From Psychrobacter frigidicola (lineage in GTDB: Bacteria; Pseudomonadota; Gammaproteobacteria; Pseudomonadales; Moraxellaceae), in NCBI RefSeq assembly GCF_007997305.1, contig NZ_VORZ01000005.1, forward strand, positions 1 through 64,000: a stretch of DNA of 64,000 bases, written 5' to 3'. The notes beneath the pieces were generated by a model. It was not told where the DNA came from. It saw nothing but the letters and a program-made list of their open reading frames with translations, and ran no database searches. Both the position numbers and the translations under genes were made by a program. Positions 1 through 9,171 of the stretch are shown here, one piece after another. Positions within the stretch are counted from its first letter, which is position 1, and each line of letters starts with the position of its first letter.

Positions 1-126
1 GCCACCTGAGGTGATAGCGGCTACGGTTGCAATAGCAGCGGTAAGGGTGGTTTTACCATGGTCAACGTGTCCGATGGTGCCGACGTTGACGTGTGGCTTT
101 TTGCGTTCAAACTTGGCCTTTGCCAT
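1..126 (-). CDS. tuf: Elongation factor Tu, N-terminal fragment (cut by window edge)
   Basis: The reverse strand encodes the first 42 residues of EF-Tu, the GTPase that brings aminoacyl-tRNA to the ribosome. It begins [20 protein letters not shown] and continues with the G1 P-loop GHVDHGKT (about residues 19-26) before the window ends. It lies downstream of fusA as the last gene of the classical str order. A 223-base gap separates the two genes and holds a good promoter, so tuf can be made independently of the upstream ribosomal protein genes. The start codon has a purine-rich AGAGGA about 10 bases upstream. Most of the gene lies outside the window, so its integrity cannot be judged. Confidence 0.97.
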   Translation of the reverse strand, partial: MAKAKFERKKPHVNVGTIGHVDHGKTTLTAAIATVAAITSGG

Positions 127-221
127 GGGGATATTCCTCTTTATTTGGGGTTAGTGCTTAAATAACAGTGATACAGTATTTAAAGCAATTTTAACCACAT
201 TAAGATAATTGTTAAAAGGTT

Positions 222-236
222 GCACATGCAATGTGC
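222..236. repeat. Short perfect inverted repeat at the tuf transcription start
   Basis: GCACAT-GCA-ATGTGC, 6-base arms with a 3-base loop, begins 5 bases downstream of the tuf -10 box. It overlaps the predicted transcription start, so it could act as an operator or as a 5'-end hairpin on the tuf mRNA. Its function is inferred only from position. Confidence 0.5.
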
Positions 237-240
237 AGAT

Positions 241-268
241 ATTATAAGAAATTTGCGACCAATAACAA
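241..268 (-). promoter_or_regulatory. Probable sigma70 promoter of tuf
   Basis: On the reverse strand TTGTTA, a 16-base spacer and TATAAT are read toward tuf, ending about 115 bases before its ATG. An inverted repeat, CCAATAAC...GTTATTGG at 259-288, overlaps the -35 box and could be an operator. The gap between fusA and tuf is therefore a promoter region and not a plain operon junction. Confidence 0.7.
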
Positions 269-349
269 GTCTTTTAACAAGTTATTGGCTTAATAAAAGC
301 TGACAATACAAAGCTAGGCTCTATATTGCCTTTATTAATTGGCTTTTAG

Positions 350-2476
350 TTACTCGTCGCCATCTTTAGAATTGAACTTAGCGATGATGTCAGCGGCAAC
401 TGATTTTGGAATCTCAGCGTACTTTTGAAACTCCATTGAATACGTTGCACGGCCTTGCGACATTGAACGCATTTGTGTGGCATAACCAAACATTTCTGCT
501 AATGGTACTTCTGCACGAATCTGCTTAGTACCACCAGGCAAATCTTCCATACCTTGAACCAAACCACGACGACGGTTTAAGTCACCCATGATATCGCCCA
601 TGTAATCTTCAGGTGTTTCAACTTCAACTTTCATAACCGGCTCAAGAAGCGCAGGATTTGCCGCTAAGAAACCTTTTCTGAAAGCGATAGAACCTGCCAT
701 TTTAAATGATAACTCATCCGAGTCAACATCATGGTAAGAACCATCATACAGGGTCGCTTTTACGCCAACGATTGGGTAACCAGCAAGTACGCCATTTTTC
801 ATGCGCTCTTGGATACCTTTATCAACCGCGCCATGGAATTCTTTTGGTACTGTACCACCAACAACTTCTTCAGCGAATTCATATAAAACGTCGCCAGCTG
901 GATCCATAGGCTCAAGACGTAGCCAAACGTGACCAAATTTACCACGACCACCCGTTTGACGTACAAACTTGCCTTCTTGTTCAACAGTCTCACGAATCGT
1001 TTCGCGATAAGCAACTTGCGGCGCACCGATGTTTGCTTCGACGTTGAATTCACGCTTCATACGGTCAACAAGAATCTCTAAATGGAGCTCACCCATACCA
1101 CTGATGATGGTCTGACCAGATTCTTCGTCAGTATGAACGCGGAACGAAGGATCTTCTTTTGCCAAACGACCTAGAGCAATTGACATTCTTTCTTGGTCAG
1201 CTTTGGTCTTAGGCTCAACCGCTAGGCTGATAACTGGATCTGGGAATTCCATACGCTCAAGCGTGATAACATTTTGCTCGTCACATAAGGTATCACCTGT
1301 AGTCACATCTTTCATGCCAACCAATGCTGCGATATCACCCGTACGAATCTCTTGTAGCTCTTGCTGATCATCTGCCATCATCTGTACGATACGGCCAACA
1401 CGCTCACGCTTCATTTTAACAGGGTTATAAACACTGCTGCCTTGCTTAAGCACGCCTGAATAGACGCGAACGAAGGTTAAGTTACCAACGAACTTGTCGT
1501 TCATGATTTTGAACGCTAGAGCAGCAAACGGTTCGTCATCTGAAGCTTCACGAGTACCTTCACTTTCTTCTTTATCATTCAAGATACCTGTAATAGCCGG
1601 CACATCAATTGGCGCAGGTAGATACTGAATAACCGCATCCAACATTTTTTGAACGCCTTTGTTTTTAAAGGCAGTACCACAAAGCAATGGGATGATTTCG
1701 TTATCAATCGTCAACTGACGAATAGCAGTATTGATTTGCTCTACTGACAATTCACCATTTTCTAGATACAGCTCCATCAGCTCTTCGGTCGCTTCAGCAG
1801 CACTTTCAACCAAATACTCGCGATATTCTTCCGCTTGTTCTTGTAATTCAGCTGGAATCTCACGTTCTTCGTATTCCATACCTTGAGAGGCTTCATCCCA
1901 ATAGATGGCTTTCATGGTCACAAGATCAACAACACCTTCAAAGTAGTCTTCTTTACCAATTGGAATAACCAATGGTACTGCCTTGCCGCCTAGACGAGTT
2001 TTGATTTGTTCGACAACACGGAAGAAGTCAGCACCAACGCGATCCATTTTATTAATGAATGCAAGACGTGGCACTTTATATTTATTTGCCTGACGCCATA
2101 CGGTCTCAGACTGTGGCTGTACGCCGCCTACTGCACAATACACCATGCAGGCGCCATCAAGCACACGCATAGAGCGTTCAACTTCAATCGTGAAGTCAAC
2201 GTGACCTGGGGTGTCAATGATGTTGATACGGTGTTCATCAAACTGCTTGGCCATACCTGACCAAAAACAAGTTGTCGCCGCAGAAGCAATGGTAATACCA
2301 CGCTCTTGTTCTTGCTCCATAAAGTCCATGGTAGCCGCACCATCATGCGTTTCACCAAGTTTGTGACTGACACCGGTGTAGAACAAAACACGTTCAGTAG
2401 TGGTCGTCTTACCAGCATCGATGTGCGCTGAAATACCAATATTGCGATAGCGCTTTAGGGGAGTTATACGAGCCAT
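350..2476 (-). CDS. fusA: Elongation factor G
   Basis: Translocation GTPase of 708 residues, close to the usual length of about 700. The G domain carries [11 protein letters not shown] (about residues 17-27), DTPGH (switch II) and NKMD (base recognition). Domains II to V follow, including the domain IV stretch around [10 protein letters not shown] and the C-terminal [14 protein letters not shown]. It moves tRNA and mRNA through the ribosome and helps recycle ribosomes with RRF. It is the third gene of the str cluster, 390 bases downstream of rpsG. That gap is unusually wide and holds a 30-base perfect palindrome, so fusA may also be separately controlled. Confidence 0.99.
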   Translation of the reverse strand: MARITPLKRYRNIGISAHIDAGKTTTTERVLFYTGVSHKLGETHDGAATMDFMEQEQERGITIASAATTCFWSGMAKQFDEHRINIIDTPGHVDFTIEVERSMRVLDGACMVYCAVGGVQPQSETVWRQANKYKVPRLAFINKMDRVGADFFRVVEQIKTRLGGKAVPLVIPIGKEDYFEGVVDLVTMKAIYWDEASQGMEYEEREIPAELQEQAEEYREYLVESAAEATEELMELYLENGELSVEQINTAIRQLTIDNEIIPLLCGTAFKNKGVQKMLDAVIQYLPAPIDVPAITGILNDKEESEGTREASDDEPFAALAFKIMNDKFVGNLTFVRVYSGVLKQGSSVYNPVKMKRERVGRIVQMMADDQQELQEIRTGDIAALVGMKDVTTGDTLCDEQNVITLERMEFPDPVISLAVEPKTKADQERMSIALGRLAKEDPSFRVHTDEESGQTIISGMGELHLEILVDRMKREFNVEANIGAPQVAYRETIRETVEQEGKFVRQTGGRGKFGHVWLRLEPMDPAGDVLYEFAEEVVGGTVPKEFHGAVDKGIQERMKNGVLAGYPIVGVKATLYDGSYHDVDSDELSFKMAGSIAFRKGFLAANPALLEPVMKVEVETPEDYMGDIMGDLNRRRGLVQGMEDLPGGTKQIRAEVPLAEMFGYATQMRSMSQGRATYSMEFQKYAEIPKSVAADIIAKFNSKDGDE

Positions 2477-2866
2477 AGTGTTTTCCTAGGGGAATCATGT
2501 ATGTATTAATGTGTTGTGTGTCTCTACCTTACATCCTTGGCAAAAGCATTCGGCCTTTACATTTTACTCATTAATAAACCTAATACGGTCAAAAAAGAGT
2601 AAAAACTAAGAATAGTGTGGCATCGGAGCTAAAATATAATCTTAATAGATATCCGCCAACGGCGCTGATGAATAATTCAAAACTACTATTCTTAAAGATA
2701 AGCAATCTGAAATATTTAACAGTGATATAGATGATAACGGCAATCAGTAGAGTAAATAAACAATAACGTGACTAACTGATTAATCAGTTAGTCACGATGA
2801 GCAGCTCTGTAGTCATTAACGCCTTTATGGCTATTAATGAAAAGCCACCGCGTTCTCTAAGCGATC
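2477..2866. other. rpsG-fusA intergenic region
   Basis: A 390-base AT-rich gap inside the str cluster, much longer than is common between these genes. It contains one 30-base perfect palindrome close to the rpsG end. A weak promoter-like pair facing fusA (TTGGCG, 17 bases, TATTTT, near 2630-2660) can be seen but is not convincing. No coding potential was recognised. Confidence 0.6.
2767..2796. repeat. 30-base perfect palindrome between rpsG and fusA
   Basis: Two 15-base arms, CGTGACTAACTGATT and its exact complement, meet with no spacer. As RNA it would form a strong hairpin downstream of rpsG on the coding strand. The downstream sequence on that strand is T-rich (TTATTGTTTATTT) but lacks a continuous U run. 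It could be an attenuator, an RNA processing or stability element, or a protein-binding site. Confidence 0.8.
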
Positions 2867-3340
2867 TTAGAAGCGGTAATGAGAGAATGCTTTGTTGGCA
2901 TCTGCCATGCGGTGAACTTCGTCACGCTTCTTCATAGCATTACCTTTGCCTTCTGAGGCATCAGACAATTCGCCAGCCAAACGTAGCGCCATTGATTTCT
3001 CAGAACGCTTTGCAGCAGCTTCAGCTAACCAACGCATAGCCAAGGCAGTACGACGGGAGGGGCGTACTTCCATTGGTACTTGGTAGGTTGCACCACCGAC
3101 ACGGCGAGCTTTTACTTCAACCATTGGGCGAACGTTTTCTAACACGTCTTCAAAGAACGCTACTGGATCTTCGATGTTACGCTTTTGTACCACCGTTTCA
3201 AGTGCACCGTAAACGATACGCTCAGCAGTAGATTTTTTACCATGGCTCATCACGTGGTTGATGAATTTTGCGATGGTTTGGCTACCAAACTTAGGATCCG
3301 GTAGGATCTCACGGGTAGCAATGACGCGACGTCTTGGCAT
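2867..3340 (-). CDS. rpsG: 30S ribosomal protein S7
   Basis: A 157-residue protein beginning [20 protein letters not shown], the expected S7 N-terminus and length. An upstream in-frame ATG would add 16 residues unlike S7. The start chosen here follows a good AAAAGGA ribosome-binding site about 8 bases away. S7 nucleates assembly of the 30S head by binding 16S rRNA and contacts tRNA in the E site. In E. coli S7 also represses translation of its own str mRNA at the rpsL-rpsG junction; the junction here (3341-3554) is long enough to hold such a site, but I could not identify one. Confidence 0.98.
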   Translation of the reverse strand: MPRRRVIATREILPDPKFGSQTIAKFINHVMSHGKKSTAERIVYGALETVVQKRNIEDPVAFFEDVLENVRPMVEVKARRVGGATYQVPMEVRPSRRTALAMRWLAEAAAKRSEKSMALRLAGELSDASEGKGNAMKKRDEVHRMADANKAFSHYRF

Positions 3341-3554
3341 AATAATAATCCTTTTCTTCAGGAGTGTCTGACATTCACAATCTCGCACCCGCCAATAATT
3401 TTGGGGCGTAGCAGCAAGTTGTCAGTCAGCCTTACTGCATGGTGGTACGTTATGGCGGTATGCTCATTAATGAGCTACTCAAATCCTTAACATAAAACTC
3501 ATGCACAGTTAATGGGGCGTACGAATAAAATCTACGTTAATATTATGACTAATA

Positions 3555-3929
3555 TTATGCTTTAGGTTTTTTCGCACCATATTTAGAACGACCTTGCTTA
3601 CGGTCTTTTACGCCTGCACAGTCAAGTGCGCCACGAACGGTGTGATAACGTACACCTGGTAGATCTTTTACACGACCACCGCGGATAAGAACAACACTGT
3701 GCTCTTGTAAGTTATGACCTTCGCCGCCGATATAGCTTGATACTTCATAGCCTGAAGTCAAACGTACACGGCATACTTTACGCATGGCTGAGTTAGGTTT
3801 TTTAGGCGTAGTGGTATATACACGAGTACATACACCGCGACGTTGTGGGCACGCTTGCAATGCAGGAACTTTTGACTTTTCCTTGATTGTTTTGCGACCC
3901 TTGCGAATCAGTTGGTTAGTTGTTGCCAT
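3555..3929 (-). CDS. rpsL: 30S ribosomal protein S12
   Basis: A 124-residue S12, first gene of the str cluster. It has the conserved [20 protein letters not shown] stretch and the decoding-centre loops [12 protein letters not shown] (about residues 40-51) and [13 protein letters not shown] (about residues 84-96). The lysines of those loops, the usual sites of streptomycin-resistance changes, read as wild type. S12 controls decoding accuracy. The ATG follows GGGAG at a longish spacing of about 11 bases, with another out-of-frame ATG lying between them. Confidence 0.99.
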   Translation of the reverse strand: MATTNQLIRKGRKTIKEKSKVPALQACPQRRGVCTRVYTTTPKKPNSAMRKVCRVRLTSGYEVSSYIGGEGHNLQEHSVVLIRGGRVKDLPGVRYHTVRGALDCAGVKDRKQGRSKYGAKKPKA

Positions 3930-3961
3930 AAGGCATGCTTCTCCCGTTTGGTATAAAACAA

Positions 3962-4023
3962 AAAAATGGGTCTATCCACCAGTTACTTGACGTTATCCGT
4001 CAGTTTTTGGGGAACCCATTTTT
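3962..4023 (-). promoter_or_regulatory. Structured rpsL leader with terminator-like long stem
   Basis: On the coding strand a 10-base arm AAAAATGGGT (4023-4014) pairs exactly with ACCCATTTTT (3971-3962), followed by further U residues. The 42-base loop contains its own hairpin, TGACG/CGTCA at 3988-4002. The predicted transcription start lies only a few bases before the first arm, so nearly the whole leader is structured. It ends about 32 bases before the rpsL ATG. A stem followed by a U run suggests transcription attenuation or a binding site for an autoregulatory ribosomal protein. Pairing is seen directly; function is inferred. Confidence 0.65.
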
Positions 4024-4033
4024 AGGACAATGT

Positions 4034-4062
4034 ATTATAAAGAGTTGTTGCTGCTATTTCAA
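4034..4062 (-). promoter_or_regulatory. Near-consensus sigma70 promoter of the str operon
   Basis: On the reverse strand TTGAAA (4062-4057), a spacer of exactly 17 bases and a perfect TATAAT (4039-4034) face rpsL. The start would be near position 4027, giving a leader of about 100 bases. The strength fits an operon encoding abundant translation proteins. Confidence 0.85.
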
Positions 4063-4217
4063 CTACTTATCAGACTTCCCACTTTACAAATATTCTTAGA
4101 TGTGCTTTAAGCCTGATAAGGCTCTTATGAATAAATGGCGATATAAGTACGTTTTTCAAGAGACCCCTTTAAATTAATATTTATAAGGGCCTAAGTAATC
4201 ATTATACCGCCTACTCA

Positions 4218-5507
4218 CTACTCTGCTTCACTATTTACTAAAGCGGTCGCACTATTTTTAGCGTCAGCTTTCTGCTCAGAGCCTTTAGTCTTTTTAGCCT
4301 TCTCAGGTTCGACATCGTCTTCTGCTTTCTTGTTCTTTAGAGAAGACTTGTCTAACTTGCTCTCTTTTGACTTAGTATCATCTTCTTTGTCACTATCATT
4401 AATATCAAGTTTCTTAGTATCCAAAGCGGTAGTAGACTTTTCTGACTTCTTATCATTATCATCGTCTAATTTTTTATCTTCTTTGGAATCCGAAGAATTC
4501 TCTGCTTTACTTGTTATCTTCTCTTTGTCGTTATTGCTTTCATTTTTTTCAACTTTAACTTCACTGCTACTGTCATCAGTGATGGCAAGTTTTGGCTCAG
4601 GCGCAAAAGTTGCCTGGGCAACCCCAATTACTTCATCAATCAACTGGCTGTTGTAACGCATACCGACGACCACGGCGGTAACAGGTAATAACTTACGAAT
4701 CCACGAAAAGTTAATTTGATCAAGATCAATACCCACTTGACCAGCAATATTATCGATCTGTTCAGCGTAAAAATTAACGTTTTGGTTTTTGAGGCCTAAG
4801 TTTTTAAGTTCACTATGCAGACCACGGCTTTGAGCATTATCTAGTAAGCCCTTACCTACTCCAATACCCGCTAGAAGTGCTTGTTTTTCTTGCATTTTGC
4901 TCAGGTCAGCATTAGCTAATAGCTCATATGCCATTTTAATACCTTGCTTACCTGTTAGCGGCTTATCATAGACTGCTGCTAACTGATAAACCGTACGTAA
5001 TGATACCAATAGTAGCCATAAAGTATCAGCAAGCAGCCCTGGTAAACCGGCAAGACCTGTGATACCACCGAGGGTTGCTAGCGCACGGTTTTGATTGGCG
5101 ATATCAGTTGCGAGCGCATAACGCTGCTCATTGTCTAAAGTAGCAATACCTGCAAAACGATGCTCACTTGGTAAATCTACTTGACTCCAATTGGCAGCCA
5201 GCTGGGCAACCTTTACAAAAGCGCTATCAAGCACCGACTGGAACATGCTGTTAGGGACGACTTTTTTGGCATATTTACCATAGGTTGCAAATCGGCTACC
5301 AAGCAACTGCTGAGTGGTCTTTAACGTTTGCTCACGAAATAAGTCCTGCTGGTAGTCATCATCACCTAGATTGACCGCTTTATATTGACGCGGTTTACTG
5401 GTTTTAGCATTGACGCTATCAAGCATTGAACCCACACGCTCAAGATTATTACGAGTCATGTGTCCAATAATACTAATACTTTTAGTGAGAGTGCTCTGCT
5501 TTGCCAT
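4218..5507 (-). CDS. EcsC-family protein with long charged C-terminal tail
   Basis: A 429-residue protein. Residues about 80-310 resemble the EcsC family: a run of hydrophobic alanine/glycine-rich helices including GGITGLAGLPGLLADTLWLL and a later LLPVTAVVVGMRYN segment. EcsC was named from the B. subtilis ecsABC locus; its biochemical role is not established. From about residue 312 to the end the protein is almost purely Lys, Asp, Glu and Ser, a disordered polyampholyte tail of roughly 115 residues. No ABC transporter genes lie next to it. It sits downstream of the divergent fabB promoter region and is read toward the str operon. Confidence 0.8.
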   Translation of the reverse strand: MAKQSTLTKSISIIGHMTRNNLERVGSMLDSVNAKTSKPRQYKAVNLGDDDYQQDLFREQTLKTTQQLLGSRFATYGKYAKKVVPNSMFQSVLDSAFVKVAQLAANWSQVDLPSEHRFAGIATLDNEQRYALATDIANQNRALATLGGITGLAGLPGLLADTLWLLLVSLRTVYQLAAVYDKPLTGKQGIKMAYELLANADLSKMQEKQALLAGIGVGKGLLDNAQSRGLHSELKNLGLKNQNVNFYAEQIDNIAGQVGIDLDQINFSWIRKLLPVTAVVVGMRYNSQLIDEVIGVAQATFAPEPKLAITDDSSSEVKVEKNESNNDKEKITSKAENSSDSKEDKKLDDDNDKKSEKSTTALDTKKLDINDSDKEDDTKSKESKLDKSSLKNKKAEDDVEPEKAKKTKGSEQKADAKNSATALVNSEAE

Positions 5508-6047
5508 AGTTATGTCCTTAACGTGAGGGTCATTGTTATTAAGAGTAGAATGTTAAAATTTCAGTGTTTTTTATCATTCAGGTCAGTAATAAGTGCTTTT
5601 TTATTTAACTTGCTAACAAATTTAGCCTATTATTCTAGCTACATTCTATTGTTAATGTCAGTGATAGCAATGTTATTAGTCCCGCAAATTTTGTATCTAA
5701 AAGTATAGCTTAGTTATCATATTAGATGTTGTCATTGCCAGTCTTTAATAAACCTTTCAGTAATCATAGTAGTTGTTAAACACAACTATTTGAAAAATGC
5801 TGTATTTAATCATATTAAATTTTTACTGTTATGCAAAGATTTTGCAGCCTTGATACGCTATCATACTGAGGCTTACATTGTGATTAAGAATATGCTCAAA
5901 CATCTTTAGTAACATAGTGAATATGCTTAATAAAATATTATATTTAATCTAATATCTAGTAATACCCATAGCCATTATTAAACATCGATCATCAAACATC
6001 GATCATCAAACATCGATTATTAAACAGCCTATCATAAGGAATAGAGT
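5508..6047. other. Divergent intergenic region between the EcsC gene and fabB
   Basis: A 540-base AT-rich region that must hold the promoters of both divergent genes. Its only conspicuous structure is a 14-base tandem repeat just before fabB. Short open frames are present but lack ribosome-binding sites and recognisable content. Confidence 0.6.
5980..6026. repeat. 14-base tandem repeat, 3.4 copies, upstream of fabB
   Basis: The unit AAACATCGATCATC occurs twice exactly (5980-5993, 5994-6007), a third time with two changes (6008-6021), then starts again. The array ends 21 bases before the fabB ATG, between promoter and start codon or overlapping the promoter. Each unit contains the small palindrome ATCGAT. 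It may be a set of regulator sites or a slippage-prone repeat that tunes fabB expression. Confidence 0.85.
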
Positions 6048-7310
6048 ATGCGCCGAGTTGTCATCACTGGAGCAGGGATTGTCTCTTGTATCGGACATGA
6101 TTTAGCCACGGTTACCACTGCCCTCAAAAACGGCCAGTCAGGTATTGTCTTTAACGAATCTTATGCTGAACGCGGTTTTAAGTCGCAAGTCAGTGGCAGT
6201 ATTGATAATGCCGCACTCGATACTTCTGCCATTGACCGTAAGCTTAAGCGCTTCTTTAGTGATGCCAGTCTCTATGCTTATTTAAGCGCCTTGGCAGCGA
6301 TTGAGCAATCTGGACTGTCCCTTGAAACTATAAACCATAACCCGCGTGTCGGCGTCGTTGCTGGTTCGGGTGGCGCCTCAACTGAAGGCGTCGTCATTGC
6401 AGTAGATGCGATGCGCGAAAAAGGGTTGCGCGGTGTTGGAGCGATGGCGGTACCAAAAACCATGAGCAGCTCAGTATCAGCGGCGCTCGCAACGGGTCTT
6501 AAAATCCATGGCCCTTCCTACTCTATCTCTTCTGCTTGCGCCACATCAACCCATTGTATCGGTCATGCCGCTGAGCTCATTCAGCTGGGTAAAGCAGATG
6601 TGGTCTTAGCAGGTGGTAGTGAAGCTGAACACTGGACACAGTCGTGTATGTTCGATGCGATGGGGGCGATGAGTACCCAATATAACGATACGCCTAAACA
6701 ATCCTCACGGGCTTATGATAAAGACCGTGATGGCTTTGTGATTGCCGGTGGCGGTGCGATGGTCGTGGTTGAAAGCTTAGAGCATGCTCAAGCTCGCGGT
6801 GCCAATATTTTAGCTGAAATTGTCGGTTATGGCGCTACTTCTGACGGTGCGGAGATGGTCGCCCCAAGTGGTGAAGGCGCGGTACGTTGTATGCAACAAG
6901 CATTAGATCAAGCAGGGTTAACCAGCGTTGATTATATCAATAGTCACGGTACTAGCACGCCACTAGGTGATATTACTGAGCTCAAAGCGATTGCTGAAGT
7001 GTTTGGTGGTAATTCTGGTACCGATGGCACTGCTAATTCCAAAGCATCTGTTCCGCCCATCAGTTCAACCAAATCAATGACCGGTCATAGCTTAGGGGCA
7101 GTTGGAGCGCAAGAGCTTATCTATTGCTTACTCATGTTACAGGACAGCTTTATTGCGCCAAGTATCAATATCGAGCAGTTAGACCCAGCGACCGAAGGCT
7201 TTGATATTGTCACTGAAAAGCGTGATGTTAAGCTCAAAACCTTGATGAGCAATAGCTTTGGTTTTGGTGGTACTAACGCTACTTTAATTATTAAAAAGTT
7301 CGATGCTTAA
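6048..7310 (+). CDS. fabB: Beta-ketoacyl-ACP synthase I
   Basis: A 420-residue condensing enzyme of type II fatty acid synthesis that extends acyl-ACP with malonyl-ACP. The catalytic Cys164 sits in [14 protein letters not shown], the FabB form of the motif; His300 ([11 protein letters not shown]) and His347 (KSMTGHSLG) complete the Cys-His-His triad. The C-terminal [13 protein letters not shown] is also typical. FabB, unlike FabF, is usually tied to unsaturated fatty acid synthesis, relevant to a cold-living organism. The ATG follows ATAAGGAATAG. pabB starts four bases after its stop. The gene is preceded by a tandem repeat and followed by a terminator-like hairpin inside the pabB frame. Confidence 0.96.
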   Translation: MRRVVITGAGIVSCIGHDLATVTTALKNGQSGIVFNESYAERGFKSQVSGSIDNAALDTSAIDRKLKRFFSDASLYAYLSALAAIEQSGLSLETINHNPRVGVVAGSGGASTEGVVIAVDAMREKGLRGVGAMAVPKTMSSSVSAALATGLKIHGPSYSISSACATSTHCIGHAAELIQLGKADVVLAGGSEAEHWTQSCMFDAMGAMSTQYNDTPKQSSRAYDKDRDGFVIAGGGAMVVVESLEHAQARGANILAEIVGYGATSDGAEMVAPSGEGAVRCMQQALDQAGLTSVDYINSHGTSTPLGDITELKAIAEVFGGNSGTDGTANSKASVPPISSTKSMTGHSLGAVGAQELIYCLLMLQDSFIAPSINIEQLDPATEGFDIVTEKRDVKLKTLMSNSFGFGGTNATLIIKKFDA

Positions 7311-7313
7311 TCT

Positions 7314-9023
7314 ATGATTGCACTTGATAACTTTACCAAAACACCTACGATAAAAACGCCATCGGTTCTGAATCGATGGCGTTTTAATGATTTGCCTGTT
7401 GCTGAGTTACTTAAGCAATTACAGCAGCATTTATTGGCACAAGATAAAAATAGCAATTGGCAACTTACTTGGCTTAATAATGACGGTCGACCAGTCATTG
7501 GCTTGCTACCAAAAGTCAGCTGGTCAGTTTACTTTTGTTCCGATCAAACCGTGACTAACTCTACCCTACACCCTAATTATAAAATTGTGAAAACTCACCG
7601 TGACAACGGTTCGATAACCACAGCTTATATGAGCTATGCCGACTGGCAAGATGAATTAATCAGTTATAGCAGCCATTATGATAAAGGGTATGATTCTAAT
7701 AACAGTACAATCACTTTAATAAACAAACAAAACAAGCAACCCAGCTATCATCACGGATTTATGGGCTTTATCGGCTATGATATGAGCGCGCATGAGCTCA
7801 GTCCAGCAGCCAAAATTAAACTGGCAACGCAACCTTGCGCGGTTCTAGGGCATTATGATATTTATCTAACCCCAACTGATAATGAAGCTGGCTGGACGTT
7901 AAACAGTAAAATATTAAATAGTGAGACTTTAAATAACGAGCTATTAGACATTGAAGATACACTTGACAATTCAAAACTATCAGCGCTTATAGACTATTTA
8001 AATATACTGGATAACGAGCTGTCGACTATAGACAGTGCCAATCAACCTAAAGGCGCATTAGCACCCTTCTTAACATTAACTGCCAACTGGCAAAAAAGTG
8101 ACTATCAGCAAGCCTTTGTGCAAACCCAACGTTATCTACAACAAGGCGACTGTTATCAAATTAATCTCACTCAAGTATGGCAAGGTTGCCTAAATAAGTC
8201 TCTCAATAATGATAAAACAACGCCGATGCTCATTGACTATTTACCTACATTACATCGTAACACGCAAGCGCCGTTTGCTGGTTATATCAGTGTAAGCAAG
8301 CCAGAAAATTATGATTTAAAGACTGAGGTTTCAACAACTGACAACGTAGATACTATCAGCTTTGAGCTACTAAGCTGCTCCCCTGAGTTATTCTTTACCT
8401 TTATAAAAGATATTGAAACAGATATGAATCATATCCGTACCAAGCCAATCAAAGGCACTATGCCACGTGGTAGTACTAGCAAACAGGATTTACTATTAAA
8501 ACAGCAACTAACTGCTAGCGCTAAAGACCGTGCTGAGAATGTCATGATTGTAGATTTATTGCGTAATGACTTAGGTAAATATGCCAAAACTGGCAGCGTA
8601 AAAGTACCGCTGCTGTTCGCTATTGAAAGCTTTAGTAACGTCCATCATATGGTCAGCACTATTACTGCTGAGTTAAAAGTGGACGCGCATCCATTAGCAG
8701 TATTATTTGGTAGTTTGCCGGCAGGCTCTATTACTGGTACACCCAAAAAGCGCGCGGTTGAGATTATATCTGAGTTAGAAGCTGATGCACGCGGTGCTTA
8801 TTGCGGCACGATGGGCTATATGAATTTTGACGGTAGTGGCCAGTGGAATGTATTGATTCGTACGCTACAAGCAAATGAATCGTTAAGTGGAACTAGAAAA
8901 GTGAGTCTTTGGGCAGGTGGCGGTATTACTATCGCTTCAAATTGTGACGATGAATACCAAGAATGTCTCGATAAAGTTGGCAACTTGCTACAAGTGCTAA
9001 AGCAAGAAACTGGCACTCATTAA
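7314..9023 (+). CDS. pabB: Aminodeoxychorismate synthase component I
   Basis: A 569-residue protein of the chorismate-binding family. It carries IKGTMPRGST, the Mg-site stretch AENVMIVDLLRNDLG and the C-terminal GSLPAGSITGTPKKRAVEII, the signatures of PabB/TrpE. With a glutamine amidotransferase (PabA, not in this window) it converts chorismate to aminodeoxychorismate for p-aminobenzoate and folate. It is about 110 residues longer than E. coli PabB, mostly by N-terminal and mid-protein insertions rich in Asn, Thr and Asp. The start is uncertain: a strong hairpin at 7353-7385 lies within codons 14-24, so a later start is possible. No anthranilate-synthase genes are nearby, which favours PabB over TrpE. 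Confidence 0.88.
   Translation: MIALDNFTKTPTIKTPSVLNRWRFNDLPVAELLKQLQQHLLAQDKNSNWQLTWLNNDGRPVIGLLPKVSWSVYFCSDQTVTNSTLHPNYKIVKTHRDNGSITTAYMSYADWQDELISYSSHYDKGYDSNNSTITLINKQNKQPSYHHGFMGFIGYDMSAHELSPAAKIKLATQPCAVLGHYDIYLTPTDNEAGWTLNSKILNSETLNNELLDIEDTLDNSKLSALIDYLNILDNELSTIDSANQPKGALAPFLTLTANWQKSDYQQAFVQTQRYLQQGDCYQINLTQVWQGCLNKSLNNDKTTPMLIDYLPTLHRNTQAPFAGYISVSKPENYDLKTEVSTTDNVDTISFELLSCSPELFFTFIKDIETDMNHIRTKPIKGTMPRGSTSKQDLLLKQQLTASAKDRAENVMIVDLLRNDLGKYAKTGSVKVPLLFAIESFSNVHHMVSTITAELKVDAHPLAVLFGSLPAGSITGTPKKRAVEIISELEADARGAYCGTMGYMNFDGSGQWNVLIRTLQANESLSGTRKVSLWAGGGITIASNCDDEYQECLDKVGNLLQVLKQETGTH
7353..7385 (+). terminator. Terminator-like hairpin at the 5' end of pabB
   Basis: AAAACGCCATCG and CGATGGCGTTTT pair over 12 bases around a 9-base loop, followed by a short T run. 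It begins about 40 bases after the fabB stop and looks like a fabB terminator, yet it lies inside the pabB reading frame. It could reduce readthrough into pabB, or pabB may start further downstream. Confidence 0.55.
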
Positions 9024-9171
9024 TTAGAAAATTATCGACTAGACATTAATGAATTAGGCGGTTAATAGCAGGATGCTAATTAATAAGATATTAATTAGTA
9101 GAATGTTAGATAATAAAATACAAGGCATAAAGTACTGACGGTTGCTATAAAGTTTAAGTTAATGTCATAGC

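Noticed and set aside
5460..5708. 82-residue hydrophobic frame antisense to the EcsC start
   Set aside because: It overlaps the start of a well-supported gene on the other strand and has no ribosome-binding site or family resemblance.
5980..6026. Possible CRISPR-like array
   Set aside because: The units are contiguous 14-base tandem copies without spacers, and no cas gene is present.
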